Assembly (NCBI RefSeq): GCF_008831285.2
Contig: NC_045139.1
Location: 12,062,704 to 12,126,703 of the forward strand
Length of the DNA: 64,000 nucleotides
Source of the DNA: Nymphaea colorata
Lineage: Eukaryota > Streptophyta > Magnoliopsida > Nymphaeales > Nymphaeaceae
Direction of reading: 5' to 3'
Made by a program: the position numbers and the translations under genes. Below the pieces are notes generated by a model. That model had not been told where the DNA came from. It saw only the letters and a list, made by a program, of their open reading frames with translations, and ran no database searches. Positions 51,101 to 62,200 of the stretch are shown one piece after another (the first letter of the stretch is position 1; every line of letters begins with the position of its first letter).

Positions 51101-54100
51101 GCAAACTTATCAAACCTTGACTAGCATTTTCTTTTTGGGTATGAAAAGTTTACCAGTCTTATTTTCGGACCTTCTTTTCAGTAGAGCTATTAAAGGAGCC
51201 AGTCCTGTATGGGCCGATCTGCCTGCCCAGCCTTCTTGCATAACAAACAAAAAAAAGATCACAGTCTAAATTCTGTTATGGTGCTGCTGATTATGAGAAA
51301 TCTAAAAACACCATTCTTTATGCTAGAGATAGAAGTCAGAACAATGACCAGCTACCTTATGTGTAAGAGTTCTGTCTGTATGTCTACACTGGTGCCATAG
51401 ACTGTCTAATGATGTTCAACTTGATATACGAGGTGATGTTGATCTTTGCATACATGTAATTTCTGTATATTCCCTTTTTGATGCTAATCAGGTCACCTTT
51501 TTTTGCCTTTTTTGAATGAATAATTTTCTCTGTCATATGATGTTGGAAATTGTATGGGCTGGATCTTTACACAGTACTGACATCCAAACGTAATCCTGTC
51601 CATAAGAAGTGTCTTTTATCACTTGTATACAAGAAAAGATGAAAGATGAAGCTGATTTTCTTATTCACAAAGATTCTTATCTACCATCAGCCATTGAAAC
51701 TTCTTTCCAGGAATAGCTCCTCTCTTTAATTTAGTTTTGTTGCAGCCGTGAGGTTTGGAGATGGCAGGTTGTGAGATGTGGAGAGAGAGAGAGAGAGTAG
51801 TAGCCGTAACACTTGGAGAAAGAAAACTTCCGTATTCCCTAACCCTAATCTCCATTATAAAGAGATTAGGGTAGAAAGGAGATTTACATATTACATCAAA
51901 CAGAAATAAAGAAAATATTAAAAAGATCTTGTAACTCTTTAATATTACAAAGAGCCACCTATAAACATAAAGTCTTCTAATTCAACACTCCCCCTCAAGC
52001 TGGAGCATACATATTAAACATGCTCAGCTTGTCACAACATCTAGAAAAATCACCAATAGGGAGAGCTTTGGTAAAGATATCTGCAACTTGATCTTCTGAA
52101 GGAATATTAATAGTGACAATGGTTCCTTTTGAACGAGATCCCAAATGTAATGGCAGTCCACTTCAATATGTTTAGTTCTCTCATGAAAAACTGGATTGTT
52201 TGCAATGTATGTGACTGTTCGATTGCCACAATACATCTTCATGAGAAGCGTAATCGACACACTTAGGCTAGATAGCATGGATCTAGCCCAAGTCAGTTCT
52301 GCTGTAGTTTGAGCCATAGCTCTGTATTCAGATTCTGCACTAGATCTGGACACCACACCTTGTTTTTTGCTTCTCCACGATATAAGGTTGCCTTCCACAA
52401 ATACACAGAATCCTGTGGTAGATTTCCTGTCTTTGATTGAGCCAGCATAATCAGCATCACTATAGGCTTCCACTTCTAGGGACTTACCTTTTGTGAACAA
52501 AAGGCCTTTGCCAGGAGACGATTTCAGATATTTGACCACCATCAAAACAACATCTCAATGAACTTTCTTGGGTTTTTCCATAAATTGACTTAGCTTCCCC
52601 ACTGCAAAGCTAATATCTGGTTTTGTCACAGTAACATAGAGAAGTTTTCCAATAAAGGATTTATATGATCGAGAATCCACTAATTCTGCTTGGTCATCAT
52701 GAAGATTAATGCGTGGATTCATAGGTAGATTAGCCGGTTTAGCTCCTAGCATCCCGATGTCCTGCAATAAATCAATAACATACTTCCGTTGAGAGAGAAC
52801 GACACCATCTCTATTTCGAGCAACCTTTATTCCCAAGAAATACCGTAGTGGACCATGATCTTTCGTCACAAAGTGTTTTTGAATAAACAACTTTGCATCA
52901 GAAATTTCTTGATCGGAGTCACCTGTCAGAATAATATCATCAACATAAACCACTAGAACGATGATATAGGATAATATCATCAACATAAACCACTAGAACG
53001 ATGACATCCCGAGAAGTCTTTTGATAAACAGAGAATGATCAAGAGGAGATCTCGCAAAGCCACACTTTGAGACTACCTCGGAGAACTTGTGAAACCATGC
53101 ACGAGGACTCTGCTTGAGTCCATAGATAGCTTTCTTTAATTTGTGCCCTTTTCCACACTCCTCCTGTCGTTCAAACCCTAGTGGTTGTTGCATATAGACA
53201 GTTTCATCGAGATCACCATACAAAAAGACGTTTTTGACATCAAGCTGATACATGTGCCAGTCATGGTGTACAACCACAAAAATAATAAGATGAATGGTTC
53301 CCAACCGAGCAACTGCAGAGAAGGTCTTAAAGAAATCCACTCCGTAGGTCTGCGTGTAGTCCTTAGCAACCAACCGAGCTTTCTATAGTTTCATAGACCC
53401 ATCAGAATTATATTTCACTGTGAATACCCACTTAGAGCCAACAATGTCACAATTAGGAGGAGGATCAACAAGTTCCTAGGTGCCTCACTGAACTAATGCA
53501 TCCATCTCATCTTGCATAGCCTGTTTCCATTGGGTATCTAATAAAGCCTGCTGGTGACACGTAGGAACTGTATGAGCAGTAAGAGCTTGAATAAACTGTT
53601 GCATACTTTTACCAACACCGTCAGTAGACACAAAATGAGATATAGGATATAGAGTACATTGTCGCTTGCCTTTGCGAAGAGCAATAGGTAAGTCTTGACA
53701 GGGATCAGATGGACTAAGGCTACTCACTTCAGATGAACTTACCTCCTGAGAAGCGTTTGGTGAAGGATCATGAGAGGGGTCCTGTCCACGAGTGTAGATC
53801 AGTGGAGGATCATGAAACTTGGACACTACAGTCAAAGATTCTTTAGAAGGAGATTTAAAAGGAAATGACTCCAAAGGAAGAGGAGGAATAGGTAGTGGGT
53901 TTGGCGACGGTGACATCTCAGTAGAAGTAGGAGATGAGCTATAATAAGGTTTAGACTCAAAGAATGTGACATCCGCACTGATATACTCCTTTTGAGTCAA
54001 GAGGTCAAAGCATTTGTAGCTTTTATAGTTTCTGGAGTAGCCTATAAAGATACACTTAATGGCTTGGGCACCCAATTTATCACGTGTGGGTCGAAGTATG

Positions 54101-57100
54101 TGAACAAAGCATGTGCAACCAAAATACTTTGGGAGTCATAGGAAACAAGGGTCTTTGTGGGTGCACAAGTTTAATGGGAACCTTGTTGTCAATAGAGGAT
54201 GATGGTAAATGATTGGTCAAGTAACAAGCAGTAAGGATGGCATCTCCCCAAAATTCTACAGGTAAATTATTATGACGCATTAGGGAACGAGCTACATTTA
54301 AAAGTTGGCGATGTTTTCGCTCGGCTACTCCATTTTGTTGGGAAGCATGGGGACAAGTAAATTGAGGAGAAATGCCATTATCAGAGTAAAACTTCATTAA
54401 GGTAGGTGCCTTGAACTCAAGAGCGTTATCAGTGCGAATGCTTTTAACAAGAATACCAAACTGGGTCTTTATTTCAATAATAAGGTTTTTGAGAGTACAT
54501 ACGACTTCAGATCTTTCTTTCAAAAAGAAGACCCAAGTGACTTAAGAATAATCATCAATAATGACAAGGAAATAACGAAATCTTGACCTACTAGCAACTT
54601 TGCTAGGACCCCACACATCAACAGAAGAAGATCAAATAGTTCACAACTGGACAACTCAAACTGGATGAATAACAGCTACGGGTGTGTTTGCCTAGTTGAC
54701 ACACTTCACATTGAAATGACTGGTACTGAAAGATGATGAAGAAGGTGACGGAGCTTGGAGACAGATGGATGACCAAGTCTGAGATGCCACTGGAAGGAGG
54801 AGGACAATGAAGTGATCGATGATGCTGCAATACCTGCTGGATCCGATAGAAAGTAGATGCCCCCTTTCTCATAGCCTCCACCAATCCTCTTCTCAGTTTG
54901 CAAGTCCTGAAATGAACATAAACCAGAGTCAAATGTAACACGACAATGTAAATCATTAATCAATTGTCCAATCGATAACAGATTTGTGGGAAACTTAGGA
55001 GCTTATAACACATTAGGAATAGTCATAGACTGAGAGATTTTGATATCTCCATAACGCATAATAGGTGACCATCGACCATCTGCAAGTCTTACATGACGTG
55101 TGTGTAGGACAGTAAACATAGAAGGTCTACTACAAAAGTGCCTAGATGCTATTGAGTCAATAATCCAAGTAGTACCTGTATCATGTGGGACAGTATCAAC
55201 AGACATAACACTGTCTATCATGACTGTAGAGACTGACGGCTGAGTAGATCTGTGTGCCAGAAAGTCCTCATACTCTGACTTGTTGATACTCACAGTCACT
55301 GTCTCAGGGTGGGAAGAAGATAAAGACTCGTCTACAACTGAGGAGACTACAAAGAGTTCTTTCCTAGTTTGGATGCAACATTTCTTCCTAGGGGCGGCGT
55401 TGCGGAAGGACGACCATGTTTATCCCAACATCTGTCTTCCAAATGCCCTATTTTCTCACAATAGGTGCACTGAAATCTCTCCTGACCTCCTCCTGACCCT
55501 CTCAAACTATGCCTCTCCCCCGACCTCCTCCTGACCCTCGACCTATGCCTCTCCCCCTAAATGAATTGCGTCCATGACCTCCTGAGCCTGCCAAGGCAGA
55601 GGCATGGATATCACTAGAGGGCGGAGAGAGGGTTATAGCAAGATGGCTGAGTCTGTTGTAGGCTTCAGCCAGGTCAGGGATTTCTGCTCCAGTCAACATC
55701 TGTGTCTTTGCTACTGCATATTCAGAAGAGAGACCCTGTAGAAACTTCGCAACCATGGACTGTTCACCATGGGTCTTATTGCATGTTGGACATAGGGGAC
55801 GTAATGCTTTAAGTCGTTCATAGACTGACTTGAGAGAAGCGAAAATACTGAGCGAGACTCTGGTCGCCCTGTTGCAAATTAAGTAATTCCTCCTCAACCT
55901 GCAATATCTTGCTAACATTCTTGTCATTCGAGTAAGTTTGTTTCAGAAAATCCCACGTGTTTTTCAGAGGTATAGAATGCAATAGTAGAAGTAATCTGTG
56001 GTTGCACGCTATTCATGATCCAAGACATGACAATATTGTTATCTTTCTTCCATGAAACATATTTCCCACTCTTTTCCACAGGCTCATCTTCTTTGATAAC
56101 ATGCTCATTCCGATGTCCAATCACAGACATCATAAACACACGAGACCAAATTTCATAGTTAGATCCATCTAACTTTACAGTAGAACCATAGGAGAATGAA
56201 TTTCCTCTGCTTTTAATCTCATAAGAAAAATCAGTTTTCTAATTTTCAGCCATCGCAAATCTGCCCACAAATGATCACCCACCACCAACAAGCGAGAATA
56301 TATATGTATATCAATAAAGACTGTGACTGATCAGCAGTAACACAATTCCAACACCACACGGCAGCGTTAGATGCACAACACTTCTCCCACACAACTTCTG
56401 AACAACCCACGATAACAGGCTGCTGTCCAACTGTTGACACCAACCCTACGACAGAAAACAACTCAACAATAGAGAAAAATCCCACGATAGACTGCTGTCC
56501 ACAATCCCACGAAAGATAAAATCCAGCAATACAAATAGAAGACTGCTGTCCAACAACCCCACGACAGAGAAAATCCAGCAATCCAACGACAAAAAGAATC
56601 TCACACTGCTTCCACTGTCTTTAGCAACCAACAACTTATCTATTTATGCATCTAACGCTGTTGTACCACCAATTATTTTTCACTAATCATGAATAGCGAC
56701 AGCAAGAAACATTCAACATAAACTACCGCAGACTCCCACCCAGCTGCGATAAAATATATATGTTTAAACACCCATAGCTGGAGTCTACTCACGCAGATTT
56801 CATAGTGTGAATAGACTCCTCCACATGGTTCAGTTACTGGAAAACAGTCAACTTGAACTAAACGTGTGGAGTAGGAGACGGAAGAGGGAGAAGAAGAGAC
56901 AGTGGAAGAGATGGCCTGAGGAGGAGAAGCCGACGACAGTTTTCTTCACGTCGCCATCCTGATTCATGATCCCAGCTGCTGCTTTCTTCACGTTGCCAGT
57001 CACGATGACTCTGATACCATGTTGCAGCCGTGAGGTTTGGAGATGGCAGGTCGTGAGATGTGGAGAGAGAGAGAGAGTAGCAGCCGTAACACTTGGAGAA

Positions 57101-59241
57101 AGAAAACTTCCGTATTCCTTAACCCTAATCTCCATTATAAAGAGATTAGGGTAGAAAGGAGATTTACATATTACATCAAACAGAAATAAAGAAAATATTA
57201 AAGAGATCTTGCAACTCTTTAATATTACAAGAGCCACCTATAAACATAAAGTCTTCTAATTCAACAATTTTCATATGCAATAACAGTGTTAAGGTTATTA
57301 TATATTAAAATGTTTTTTTCTTAGTAGGGTTGGATTTTGTCCTTTTATTTTTTTTGCATAGGTTGGGATGACAAAGACAGACGCTGCTGTTCAGACATTG
57401 TCAGACATTAATCCCGATGTTGTTCTTGAGGTATGTATCAGTTATCAAATTATGATGCATGAGCAAAATTGATAACCAGGAATGACTCCTCATTCTTTTT
57501 TAAACCTTGAAATTCTTTCCATGGTTATAAATCTTAAACCCTAAGAGTTCGTGACAACAGAACCTGTTAGGCAGCTTTTGTACAAAATTTCTTGTAAAGA
57601 AATAGAAAGCATATTTTCTACTCATGCTGTAAAGCAACCCCTCAGACACAAAAACTTAAGAACTGTCAGAAGACTCAGAACAATTTTCTGATAATCAGGG
57701 ATATGAAAGGAAAACATCTGCAAATGGGATTAGTCTAGACTATATGCTTCTTATCTTACTAGGTAACCTGCTGAAAATACCTTCCGAGAGTCTTCTTATT
57801 ACTCTTTTTCACCCCATAAAACTTGTAAAAGTGTTTGCTTGCAAGTGTTCCCAGTGGAGTGAAAAGATACTTTAGCAAGTCATATGCTCATGCATGGTTG
57901 CATTGAGAAGCATGCCAAGTTTTTAAGTTTGTCAAAGGAAAACTAAAAGCCATCCACAAGGAAATAGGAGAAAAGTAAAAAGATATGCCTTTAGCTTTAG
58001 AAACAAGTTAGTGTCTGCAAGCCCAACTTTGATTATTAGCAAACACAAGAAGCTACCCAAAAGAATGGAAGTTAATGCTATTAACAGAAGTCTGTCTAGC
58101 ACCAATCATTAGTGAAACTTTATCAAAGATTGTGACCCATAATTCATTAGGCAATGTCCCGACTGAGATAAGAATGGTTGCTTGCCATACCAAAGGTCAA
58201 AAACCATCTTTTCTCAAGATTTTTGGTTGAACAGAACGGTTCTGGTGAAGATATAAGGAAAGTTTAGGCACTCTTTACCTTCAAAGCTGACATGCACGCT
58301 GTAAACTTTCAATTGAAAAGATGTGGTTTACTAAAGCTAACACTTCACAAGTATTGAAGTTTTCTTTGCGAATCTTCTGTTGTTTGTTTACATACTTTAT
58401 ACACGACAGTTGTATTCATTTGTTATATTACATGTGCAATTAACATTGACATGATTGAGATAACCAACTTCTTCAAGCTTGTTATGAAGATACCAGATGT
58501 TCCTTCAGTTTTTGAAGATTTTCGCTTGATATGTTATATTTACCATCTCCAAAAAAAAATACTTGACTCCTGCTGATATTGAAGATATTAAACCGTATGC
58601 AGTTATCAAATAAAGATGTAATGCTGGCTTTTATACATATGGTGGCCCAAATGCTCTGTTAGTTGAGGTGGACATATTATGTGTTGAGTTTCATGCTGTG
58701 CTTGCTTTCATGCTTATGTTTCTCATTCTATTTTTACACAGAGCTATACATTCAACATCACAACTGTTAAAGGCTTTGAGACTTTTATGACTAGCCTGAC
58801 TTCTGGTCACATTGGCTCCAACAAGCATTTCACTGGAGTCGATCTAGTCTTGAGCTGTGTTGACAATTATGAAGCTCGCATGGTCGTCAACCAGGTAGGG
58901 CCCTTACCAAACTAATGTAGCCGCATCTTTCTACACCGAAGGCATGTACAGATTTCTAGTGGATATTTCCCAAAGCCAGTGAAAGAATTGGAACCATTTT
59001 CTCTTATGATATGTGATGCATCTTTTTGTGAAGTAGATTAAAAGTTTTTTTGGCTATTTTGTAAGTTTAATATGAGCTTATTGACATTTCAGGCTTGCAA
59101 TGAGCTCAACAAGACATGGATGGAGTCTGGTATGTGATATGTTCTCATACATGAAATCATTGCTGTTAAAGAAACTTGTATGTTTTCAAATAGTTACGCA
59201 TACAAACCTATGTCACATGGGTGTGGGGTGGGTGGACACGG

Positions 59242-59286
<45 letters not shown>

Positions 59287-62200
59287 AATAAACAAGAAAG
59301 TGTCAAAGTAAACATGAAAAGAGAATCAGTACTATTAGAAAACAACATGACATAAACAAGAAGAGCAAAAAACACAAAATACATTTGCCATGACCCATGT
59401 TAAACAAGTATGAACTAAGCAAGAACACACATGAAAGAAATAAGATCAGACATGAAATAAATAAGAATAGGCATGAAATAAACAAGAAGAGTCATGAAAT
59501 AAACAAAAAATGGACAGGAACAGGCATGAAATGAAAAAGAAATACAATAGACACAGAATAAACAAGAAATAAAACAGCAACAGAGAAGAAATAAACAAGA
59601 AAAGACACAAAATCAACAAGAACAATGACCATAAAAGGGGATAGAAGAACAGACAATCATTTCCAATGAACGTGGATAAACAGACAAAAAACAAGATTAA
59701 CAATAAAAAATAAAACTTGTTTGTGTTGCCAGAAGCCTCACTGTGAAACTCTCACCGGTGATTTGATTGCACATTGATGGGGCTGGGGAAGAGCTTGGGA
59801 AGTCCAGATGGGGTGTATGAAGGCCAAGGGTCAACTATTGACCCTTTTTATTGCATTCCCCTCTTTATGACGAGCTTACAAAAAAAAAATCCCCAAATTT
59901 TGGATAGATTTGGATTTGGTCAACTTTGACCGAGTCCAAAAGAGAGGCACAGCCATGGTGAAGTGACCGCGCCCAACACGCTTGGACCATGTCCATGCCA
60001 TGCCAGGCCTACAGCCGCACCTGCACCCATGGTCAACTTGCATCATGGGTGTGACGGGTTGTTTGCCTCTGCCGTGTTATGTAGACATGAGCATCCTTTT
60101 TTTCCTTGTTCATAATGAAACGTCAGGCAGGTGCTATTGCTGAATTGTATCATCTGGTTGATATTACTGTGTTCATCTTTAGATGGAAGATATTATCTTC
60201 CATCAATGTAAGTTATGTAACAAGAATTGGCTTTCGCAGGTGTCTCTGAAAATGCTGTTTCTGGTCATATACAGTTGTTGGTTCCTGGGGAAACTGCTTG
60301 TTTTGCTTGTGCTCCTCCTTTGGTATGCCGACTTTCATTTTTCTGTTAAACGGTCTATGAGTTACCACTATAAACTGTGGCATATTACATTACAGATAGT
60401 CACAAATAACGTATTGGAGTTTTAAGCAGCGAGGTTTTTATCGGGTATAATATGGCGAGCTTGAAAGAAAAAGGGAAAAATACGATAAATTTTTAAAAAT
60501 GTTAAAAAACTAAAAATGGGGGAAAAATAAAATAAGCGAGAAACTAATAACACAAATATCAAAAGATGAGTAGATTTGCAACAAATAAAAAATAGAAAAT
60601 AAAAAAAACTGTTTGGCATTAAAAAAACTGAAAAAATGAAAAAAGTGAAAAAAAAGTGAAAAAAAACGTGTTTTTTAAAGTTTTAAATGGCCATTTAATT
60701 TATCGCGTTTTGTTTGTGTTTTCTTAAAAAAAATGCGTTTTCTGTGCTTGCATGTATATTCTCTGTGTTATCATGCACAAATCTGAAAGAAGTAGTCTAA
60801 TCCATGCTCTTGAGGTCTGATTTTTGTGTCTAATGACTACTTCATTGTGCTCATATTTGCCGAGGTGCTTGATAACTTCTGATATGTACAATATAATGAA
60901 TATATGAGAAACAATAGGCCTAATATGCTTGAAACATGCTTTAGAATGCTGGTCCACAAAGAAACACATTGTCTGCATCTGTTTAAAGGTGAAACATTTG
61001 ATCTTGCTTCTTGTGCAAGCCAAATTAGCCAATATACTGAAAATCTTGAAGATTATTTATTGCACAAATTGCACCAGTTAAACAAATTATGAATCATATG
61101 TTTCCTTTGTCGTATTGATTTTGAAATGTATGTAAGCTTTATGAAGTTGTAGTTTCTGTCAGCATTATAATGCTAGTTTGGTTCTTAATGTTATGCAAGA
61201 TAAGTTAATTTCCACACTCTGTATAGGTTGTTGCGTCTGGGATTGATGAGCGCACTCTTAAACGAGAAGGTGTCTGTGCGGCTTCTTTACCAACTACCAT
61301 GGTAAAATAGCTGTCTGTTTTTAGATTTTCGTTGGCTTCTTACAATGAAAACTCCTAGCTACCTGGAGATGTTAATGTTTCTTGCTGCAGATGACAACTT
61401 TCTTCTGAGCTTTTGGCGCATATGGTGTGTATGTGTGATATATGTGTGCATGAGAATATCATAAATATAGGCAATATTCTGGAAATGATTATTGCTCAGA
61501 AAGTATCATGATTTTTTGTTGACATATGCAAATTCTTGAGTTACTTCAGCTGCAATTTGACTTGCCAAGTTTCTGATACTGCATATATTGGTCCTTTTAA
61601 TATGAGCTAGTTCAGCTGCATGATTGCTCCTTTACTCTTGCAGGGGGTTGTAGCTGGTCTCTTAGTTCAGAATGCCCTTAAATTCCTTCTCAAGTTTGGA
61701 CAAGTGACCAAATATTTGGTAGTATATGAAACATATATTTTTGCTATTTTCCTTACACATTCTTGGTTGCATTCTTGTGCCTGGTGTAACCTTAATTGGA
61801 CCTAATGTCATAGAAATAATGTTTTATTAAAAAAAATGCAAAAAAACATTAAAAACAAGTCAGCCTGAAAAACCAGGAAAAAGACGCGTTTTTTTTAAAC
61901 AAATGCAAAAAAAAAAAACATGAAAAACACATTTTATTCATGTCTTTTTTTCAGTTTCCCCTTTTCTTTGCTTTTTTTTCACTTTTTTACATTTTTTAGT
62001 TACCAGTGTTTTATTTTTACATTTTATTTTTAGTTTTTGACTTTTTTAAAATTTGCCAAGATTTTCCCTAGGAAACCAACTTTGTTGTATTATAGCCGAG
62101 AAAAACTTCGTTGTTTTAAACCCGAAAATATATTTATCACAATGGTTGGATCTGAGCATTTAATAACATGGAGATCATTTATGTACTTAATGATTGCCTA

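Larger units (their letters stand above)
51738..57266 (-). mobile_element. Ty1/copia LTR retrotransposon, antisense in UBA5 intron 4, coding-dead
   Basis: Complete LTR-to-LTR structure read on the minus strand: 5' LTR 57266-57020, PBS 57019-57009, gag, protease, integrase, reverse transcriptase, RNase H, PPT 51998-51988, 3' LTR 51987-51738. The gene order (integrase before RT) is that of copia. Coding is split into at least nine frames by stops and frameshifts, so it cannot make its own proteins. The LTRs differ at five substitutions and two small indels, implying a fairly recent insertion. Flanking pentamers are AGTTT (left) and ATTTT (right), a one-mismatch target-site duplication at best. 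Its presence adds about 5.5 kb to the UBA5 intron. Confidence 0.95.

Noticed and set aside
59303-59703. Hydrophobic minus-strand frames resembling membrane proteins
   Set aside because: Derived from the AAATAAACAAGAA minisatellite inside UBA5 intron 7.
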